Assembly: GCA_964432995.1 (NCBI GenBank)
Contig: CAYSPU010000226.1
Coordinates: 1 to 9,560, forward strand
DNA length: 9,560 nucleotides
Direction of reading: 5' to 3'
From: CAYSPU01 sp964432995
Lineage (GTDB): Bacteria; Verrucomicrobiota; Verrucomicrobiia; Limisphaerales; JAHDYP01
Shown: positions 6,372 to 9,560 of the stretch, in pieces
Numbering within the stretch: the first letter of the stretch is position 1
Layout of the letters: each line of letters begins with the position of its first letter
The notes under the pieces: model-generated
Database searches by the model: none
Seen by the model: only the letters and a program-made list of their open reading frames with translations
What the model was told of the DNA's origin: nothing
Translations under genes and position numbers: made by a program

Positions 6372-6388
6372 CTGGCACGGCCGATGCC
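6372..6388 (+). promoter_or_regulatory. Candidate sigma-54 (-24/-12) promoter before the thioredoxin gene
   Basis: CTGGCACG (6372-6379), four bases, then ATGCC (6384-6388) matches the sigma-54 consensus YTGGCACGNNNNTTGCW at all but two positions. The essential GG and GC dinucleotides are present with the required 10-nt spacing. Transcription would begin around 6398-6399, leaving a leader of about 15 nt before the ATG at 6414. This also argues that the ATG at 6384, inside the -12 element, is not the start of the gene. Confidence 0.5.
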
Positions 6389-6413
6389 CTCTCAGCAAGC
6401 AACGCTGCCGCCT

Positions 6414-6782
6414 ATGAATGCGCCATCCACTGGGCATCCGCTCGCGAGTGTGGATGCATCGTCCTTTGACGAGTTCATCCGGCACGGGGTTGTGCTGATG
6501 GACTTCTCGGAGCCATGGTGCGGACCATGCCACCTGCAACTGCCAATTCTGGAGAGGGTAGCCGAGCGGGTTCGCAACCGCGCCACCGTGGCTCTGCTCA
6601 ATGTCGATGAGGCACCCGCCGTAGCCGTCCGCTTCAATATCGAGGCCATCCCCACGCTGGTGCTCTTCAAAGAGGGTCGCGTGGCCCGCACCTTCGTCGG
6701 CGTGCACCCGGAAACCACCTTGACCAACGCGGTTTTATCAGTGACGACCAGGCCAGTTCCCAGATTGCCACGACTCCCATGA
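6414..6782 (+). CDS. Thioredoxin-family protein
   Basis: A 122-residue thioredoxin-fold protein. The redox-active WCGPC is at residues 35-39 within VVLMDFSEPWCGPCHLQLP, and the cis-Pro loop EAIPTLVLFKEGRV and TFVGVHPE follow as in canonical thioredoxins. There is no signal peptide or membrane segment, so it should be cytoplasmic and act in disulfide reduction. The buried Asp-equivalent context (MDFSEPWC in place of VDFWAPWC) is slightly unusual. I chose the ATG at 6414 from homology with thioredoxin N-termini and from the sigma-54-like promoter just upstream; the frame runs further 5' without family similarity. No strong ribosome binding site is visible. The last codons overlap the start of the next gene (ATGA), so the two are probably co-expressed and may work together. 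Confidence 0.88.
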   Translation: MNAPSTGHPLASVDASSFDEFIRHGVVLMDFSEPWCGPCHLQLPILERVAERVRNRATVALLNVDEAPAVAVRFNIEAIPTLVLFKEGRVARTFVGVHPETTLTNAVLSVTTRPVPRLPRLP

Positions 6783-7264
6783 CCCTCCCTTCCAGAACTT
6801 CCCTGGAGAACGTGCCGGATTGCCGGTCGGGCGGACCGTTGCGCGTTCTGATGGTGCACCAGAACGAGTGTGCGTTCATGTGCCTGTGGCGGCTGACCAC
6901 GGTGTTCGATGGACTGCACGATGAGGGCGATATTCTGTGGGATTCCTGTACCGCTGAAGACCTCCAGAACCCGATCTCGTCCGCCCTCGCCGCGGAACAG
7001 GCACGCCGGGCCGATGTGATTGTGTTCTGTCGAGCCGATTCCAGCGATCTCCCAAGGGGGGTGAAGATCTGGATCGAAGGTTGGATGCCGCAGAAGCTGG
7101 GGCAGGAAGCGGCGCTGGGATTGCTGACCCCCTGTGGTTCTCAAGGGGATGGGGACACGGAAACGTATCTCCAAGACATGGCTGAGCGGGGCCGCATGAC
7201 CTTTCTGGGAGCGGGTTGCTGCCCTTCTGCGGAAGGTTGCAGAGCCCCGGCGCTCGCGGGGTGA
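6779..7264 (+). CDS. Uncharacterised 161-residue protein coupled to thioredoxin
   Basis: I cannot assign a function. The protein has a variable N-terminus (about 20 residues), then alternating strands and helices: LRVLMVHQNECAFMCLWRL, ADVIVFCRADSSDLPRGV, KIWIEGWMPQKLGQEAALGLL and TYLQDMAERGRMTFLGAG. This reads like a small alpha/beta receiver- or flavodoxin-like fold, but no catalytic or cofactor motif is evident. It has several cysteines (NECAFMC, FCRAD, AGCCP), of possible interest next to a thioredoxin. The pattern of LP..VK.WIE.W..Q....AAL followed by YL...AERG.M.F resembles, from memory, proteins common in Verrucomicrobiota. The ATG at 6779 overlaps the thioredoxin stop as ATGA with no separate ribosome binding site, so translation is probably coupled. 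A hairpin follows 10 nt after the stop. Confidence 0.72.
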   Translation: MTLPSRTSLENVPDCRSGGPLRVLMVHQNECAFMCLWRLTTVFDGLHDEGDILWDSCTAEDLQNPISSALAAEQARRADVIVFCRADSSDLPRGVKIWIEGWMPQKLGQEAALGLLTPCGSQGDGDTETYLQDMAERGRMTFLGAGCCPSAEGCRAPALAG

Positions 7265-7273
7265 ATGCGACTG

Positions 7274-7292
7274 GCGCTCGACGACCGAGCGC
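7274..7292 (+). terminator. Hairpin with pyrimidine-rich tail after the thioredoxin unit
   Basis: GCGCTCG (7274-7280) pairs perfectly with CGAGCGC (7286-7292) around a 5-nt loop, 10 nt after the stop codon at 7262-7264. The downstream sequence is pyrimidine-rich (CCTTCACCCC, then CCCTCTTCTCTTGTC) rather than a clean T-run, so intrinsic termination is plausible but not certain. Confidence 0.42.
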
Positions 7293-7446
7293 GCCTTCAC
7301 CCCATCCCTCTTCTCTTGTCGATCCGAGTGGGAGGCTTCGTCCGCAACGGGTTGGCACCCGCGCAAGCACACACGCGACCGCTTTGGTTGCAGAGAAATC
7401 ATGTCCACGGCTTCGTCGGCATGCGATATGCAAGGCACGACGGGTG

Positions 7447-7678
7447 ATGAATATCGAAGCAGAAGTCAGTCTCTATCCCCTGACCGAGACACATCTGCAA
7501 CACCCGGTTCATGACTTCGACGCAGTCCTGAAGTCGCACGGTTGCACCGTCGAGATGGGGCCGATGAGTTCGATCGTGAAGGGCGAATCGACGGCCGTGT
7601 TCGAGGCCTTGCGGATTGGCTACGAAGAAGAGCCCATGCCTCCTCATGGTCAAGGCCTGCAACGTTTGCCCCTTGTAG
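7447..7678 (+). pseudogene. Thiamine-binding (YkoF/MTH1187-type, DUF77) protein, apparently frameshifted
   Basis: From the ATG at 7447 the frame reads MNIEAEVSLYPL, then HDFDAVLKSHGCTVEMGPMS and SIVKGESTAVFEALRIGY, which is the conserved body of small thiamine-binding YkoF-like proteins (about 80-95 aa, ferredoxin-like fold). Those proteins usually end in a strand such as VMVVTVSNACP. In the starting frame the end is lost (EEEPMPPHGQG), but the +1 frame gives CLLMVKACNVCPL followed by TAG at 7676-7678, exactly the expected C-terminus. A net indel must therefore lie between about 7618 and 7646, most likely in the GAAGAAGAG run at 7624-7632. It is either a decayed gene or a sequencing/assembly error. 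No thiamine (TPP) riboswitch motif is evident in the 180 nt upstream, which hold only the hairpin at 7274-7292 and no gene I can support. Confidence 0.7.
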
Positions 7679-7849
7679 GTGCGGCTGCCCGCTTGCACTC
7701 GGTCCGTGGACTGCGGCATCCAGCTCGGCTCCCAGGTGGATGCGAGTCCCTGTGTGCGCCTCCACTGCCAGTGGCAGGTTCTCCAGCTTCGCGCGCTTCG
7801 GGGCAGCAAGACCCGCTTATCCAGCGAGGGCCCTCTCGGGGCGCTCTCT

Positions 7850-8806
7850 TCAAGGCTGGCCGGCAGTGTGCCTCCTCAGTCTTCGCAAGTAGAATCTGTG
7901 GCCTCCGCATCCGGTCTCCACAAGCTGCTGTTCCGCGAGCAGCCGCTCAATCAGCGTCCAATCCTCTCCCGCCCGGGTCAGGAATTCCCGGACTGCGTCT
8001 CGGCGCATGGGGTGGACGGAGGTGATGCTCAAGAGGTCTTCCTCGGCGTTGCCCGTGAAGGCGAAGGCGTTGCCCTCGTAGCCAATCAGATACTCCACCC
8101 GGTCCACTTTCTCCTGGAAGATCTGATAGGCCCGATTGACGACTTCCTCGCGGGGCGATCGCACCCGGTCTTCCGCTGGCGGTCTGATGGGGATGGCCAG
8201 ATAGGCCGTGGCCGGTTTCAGGCGAGCCAGGAATTCGGCCACCTTGCGCAACTGCGGGTCCCCATCGTTGATCCCAGCCACCAGCATCGTTTCCGTGACC
8301 AGTGTCCCCGGGAATGTCCGCGCAAACTGGAGCATTCCTTCCAGGATCGAGGTCAATCGCAGAGTCCCGTGGGGCCGGTCCACCCTGCGCCATACCTCGG
8401 GCTCCGTGGAATCCACCTTGAGCGACACCCAATCCGCCTTCCGCAGCTCCTCTCTCACGTCTTCACGGTCGATCAGCGAGGCGTTGGTAATGACGGCGAT
8501 CTTGATCCCCAAAGGCCGCAACCGGTCCATCTCCCGGCCGAGATGAAGGTCCAAGGTCGGCTCTCCGTCCGGCACGAAGGTGAGGTAGTCGATCGCCTCC
8601 CCGGCCTGCCTGGCCTTTTCGACCTTGGCCTGAACATCCCGGAAGAGTTCCTCAGGCTCATAGAATGGGCGGCGTTCGACCTGCATCTTCATGGTGCGTC
8701 CCAACTGGCAATACGCACAGGAATAGGTGCACACCTTCGGCGGGATGTTGTTGATTCCCATACTCCGTCCCAAACGCCGGGACGGCACAGGGCCGAAAGC
8801 GATCAT
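7850..8806 (-). CDS. Radical SAM protein, COG0731-type (wyosine-synthase-like)
   Basis: A 318-residue radical SAM enzyme. It starts MIAFGPVPSRRLGRSMGINN, the characteristic opening of the COG0731 group, and carries the cluster motif CTYSCAYC (C26, C30, C33; CxxxCxxC) that binds the catalytic 4Fe-4S cluster. YLTFVPDGEPTLDLHLG is the GEP/SAM-binding segment and VITNASL, WVSLKVDS and TMLVAGIND are the later barrel strands. A C-terminal helical domain (VHPMRRDAVREFLTRAG) follows. These enzymes are annotated after the tRNA wyosine synthase TYW1, but most bacterial members have no proven substrate. The start is set by a GGGGAGG ribosome binding site 7 nt before the ATG; the frame continues 76 codons upstream without family similarity. 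It converges on the thiamine-binding gene, with 171 nt between the two stops holding only a loopless GAGGGCCCTC palindrome (7826-7835). Confidence 0.93.
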   Translation of the reverse strand: MIAFGPVPSRRLGRSMGINNIPPKVCTYSCAYCQLGRTMKMQVERRPFYEPEELFRDVQAKVEKARQAGEAIDYLTFVPDGEPTLDLHLGREMDRLRPLGIKIAVITNASLIDREDVREELRKADWVSLKVDSTEPEVWRRVDRPHGTLRLTSILEGMLQFARTFPGTLVTETMLVAGINDGDPQLRKVAEFLARLKPATAYLAIPIRPPAEDRVRSPREEVVNRAYQIFQEKVDRVEYLIGYEGNAFAFTGNAEEDLLSITSVHPMRRDAVREFLTRAGEDWTLIERLLAEQQLVETGCGGHRFYLRRLRRHTAGQP

Positions 8807-9270
8807 CGCGTCGCCTCCCCAATGGCTGAGGTCACTGATCTTGGGCGGGCACTCCGTGTGCTCGGTTTCATTTCCAGGGACTGCATGGTGCGAGAATGCG
8901 CTCTCGCAACGCCCGGTCGCCGGTACGATCCACTCGCTCCTAGCAGGAATCGGCCCAGCGCGTCGACACGCGTTCGCCCGGTCAAACCCGCCGCGCTGCT
9001 GCCGGGGTCCGAGCCAAATCCGAAGGCCCAGCAAGAGAATGCTCGAGGTGCATTCTGCGACGGTTCGGGGTTCCGGCCGTTTCGTTTTGCGACGCCGCGA
9101 TGGCCGGAGGAGAGACCGGAAGACGCCGCTTGCGGACGTGGCGGCGCCTTGTCAGGCTCTCGCCGGATCGACTTTGCCGTCCACCGCGGATTGCCTCTGT
9201 TGCCCCTCGTCGGAGGCGATGAACATCCGGTCACGACCCGGGCGGGGGTCGGGCTTGAACCAGGAATGAC
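8807..9270. other. Divergent intergenic region with two inverted repeats
   Basis: No gene is supported in these 464 nt on either strand; the open frames here lack family similarity and continue as shadows of the radical SAM gene. Two clean inverted repeats are present: TGCGAGA (8889-8895) with TCTCGCA (8902-8908), 6-nt loop, and AGAATGC (9036-9042) with GCATTCT (9050-9056), 7-nt loop. Both contain the octamer GAGAATGC. A smaller CGCGT/ACGCG hairpin lies at 8959-8972. The promoters for both flanking genes should lie here, but I cannot point to convincing -35/-10 boxes. Confidence 0.5.
8814..8820 (-). promoter_or_regulatory. Ribosome binding site deciding the radical SAM start
   Basis: GGGGAGG on the - strand sits 7 nt before the ATG at 8806. 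It is the strongest Shine-Dalgarno match in the window and rejects the longer open frame that begins at 9034. Confidence 0.75.
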
Positions 9271-9560
9271 ATGAAGACCATCGGGCTGGTGGGAGGGATG
9301 AGTTGGGAATCGACGGTCACGTACTACCGGCTGATCAACGAAGCCGTGCGCGACCGGTTGGGCGGGCTGCATTCGGCCAAGTGCGTGCTCTATTCTGTCG
9401 AGTTTGCCGAGGTGGCGGTGCTGCAGCGCGAGGGGCGGTGGGAGGAGGCAACCCAACTCCTGCTCGCCGCCGCCCAGGCCTTGGAGAAGGCCGGGGCGGA
9501 GTGCGCGCTGATCTGCACCAATACCATGCATAAGGTGGCGGAAGCCGTACAGGCCGGGCT
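9271..9560 (+). CDS. Aspartate/glutamate racemase family protein (3' truncated by window end)
   Basis: The first 96 codons of an Asp/Glu racemase-family gene; the rest lies beyond the window. The start MKTIGLVGGMSWESTVTYYR is the hallmark opening of aspartate racemase-type proteins (YgeA/RacX-like clade), followed by GLHSAKCVLYSVEFAEV and AGAECALICTNTMHKVA, in which C82 is the first of the two catalytic cysteines that add and remove the alpha proton without a cofactor. The second cysteine should lie in the missing half. An AGGA ribosome binding site 5 nt before the ATG at 9271 supports this start. Family members interconvert L- and D-aspartate or glutamate, or other amino acids, so the substrate cannot be fixed from this fragment. 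It is transcribed away from the radical SAM gene. Confidence 0.92.
   Translation, partial: MKTIGLVGGMSWESTVTYYRLINEAVRDRLGGLHSAKCVLYSVEFAEVAVLQREGRWEEATQLLLAAAQALEKAGAECALICTNTMHKVAEAVQAG

Noticed and set aside
6210..6413. N-terminal extension of the thioredoxin frame
   Set aside because: No thioredoxin-family similarity; it would span the sigma-54-like promoter, and the conserved fold starts just after the ATG at 6414.
7354..7369. TTGGCAC...CAAGC upstream of the thiamine-binding gene as a second sigma-54 promoter
   Set aside because: The GG to GC spacing is 11 nt instead of 10 and the -12 element lacks the TT, so the match is not acceptable.
7265..7446. TPP riboswitch or leader for the thiamine-binding gene
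   Set aside because: I see no CTGAGA box or the matching downstream THI-box elements; only the hairpin at 7274-7292 is clear.
7826..7835. GAGGGCCCTC palindrome between the convergent genes as a terminator
   Set aside because: It has no loop and no T-tract, so it cannot form a normal intrinsic terminator.
7679..9274. A 531-codon open frame on the + strand
   Set aside because: It is antisense to the well-supported radical SAM gene, shows no family signature, and owes its length to high GC content.

Overview
The window is a GC-rich bacterial (or metagenome-derived) segment of tightly packed genes, with short intergenic gaps and no RNA genes, CRISPR arrays or insertion sequences that I can see. 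The taxon cannot be fixed from sequence alone. The gene set (Mrp-type ATPase, NifX/orange-protein-like domains, MinD-like ATPases carrying two 4Fe-4S clusters each) is typical of anaerobes. The protein at 6779-7264 resembles, from memory only, small uncharacterised proteins I associate with Verrucomicrobiota, so that phylum is a tentative guess.

Region 1 (1-5872, + strand) is one long operon-like block. Its first six genes join by 1- or 4-nt start/stop overlaps: a 5'-truncated Mrp/NBP35 ATPase fused to a NifX-like domain with a His-rich tail; a stand-alone NifX/orange-protein-like (ORP-like) protein; a DUF89 metal-dependent phosphatase; two tandem MinD/ParA-like ATPases, each with an inserted 2x[4Fe-4S] ferredoxin domain; and a small CoA-binding-fold protein. 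A class I SAM methyltransferase follows after 39 nt, then a small unknown protein that overlaps the methyltransferase end and has a TTG start. Mrp-NifX + NifX + paired Fe-S MinD ATPases recalls the orange protein (ORP) complex of Desulfovibrio, whose NifX-like subunit carries a Mo-Cu-S cluster. Here the set is joined to DUF89, CoA-binding and methyltransferase genes, a combination I do not recognise as described.

Region 2 (5873-6413) is gene-poor. It holds a strong nested hairpin, a minus-strand G-quadruplex motif, a possible small minus-strand ORF with four cysteines spaced exactly every five residues, a cluster of GCAACG/CGTTGC sites, and a good sigma-54 (-24/-12) promoter match about 26 nt before the next gene.

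Region 3 (6414-7292) is a two-gene unit: a WCGPC thioredoxin and, overlapping it by 4 nt, an uncharacterised 161-residue protein. A hairpin follows.

Region 4 (7447-9560) has a thiamine-binding (YkoF/MTH1187-type) gene that appears frameshifted, a convergent radical SAM gene of the COG0731 type, a 464-nt divergent intergenic region with two inverted repeats, and the 5' part of an aspartate/glutamate racemase gene that runs off the window.
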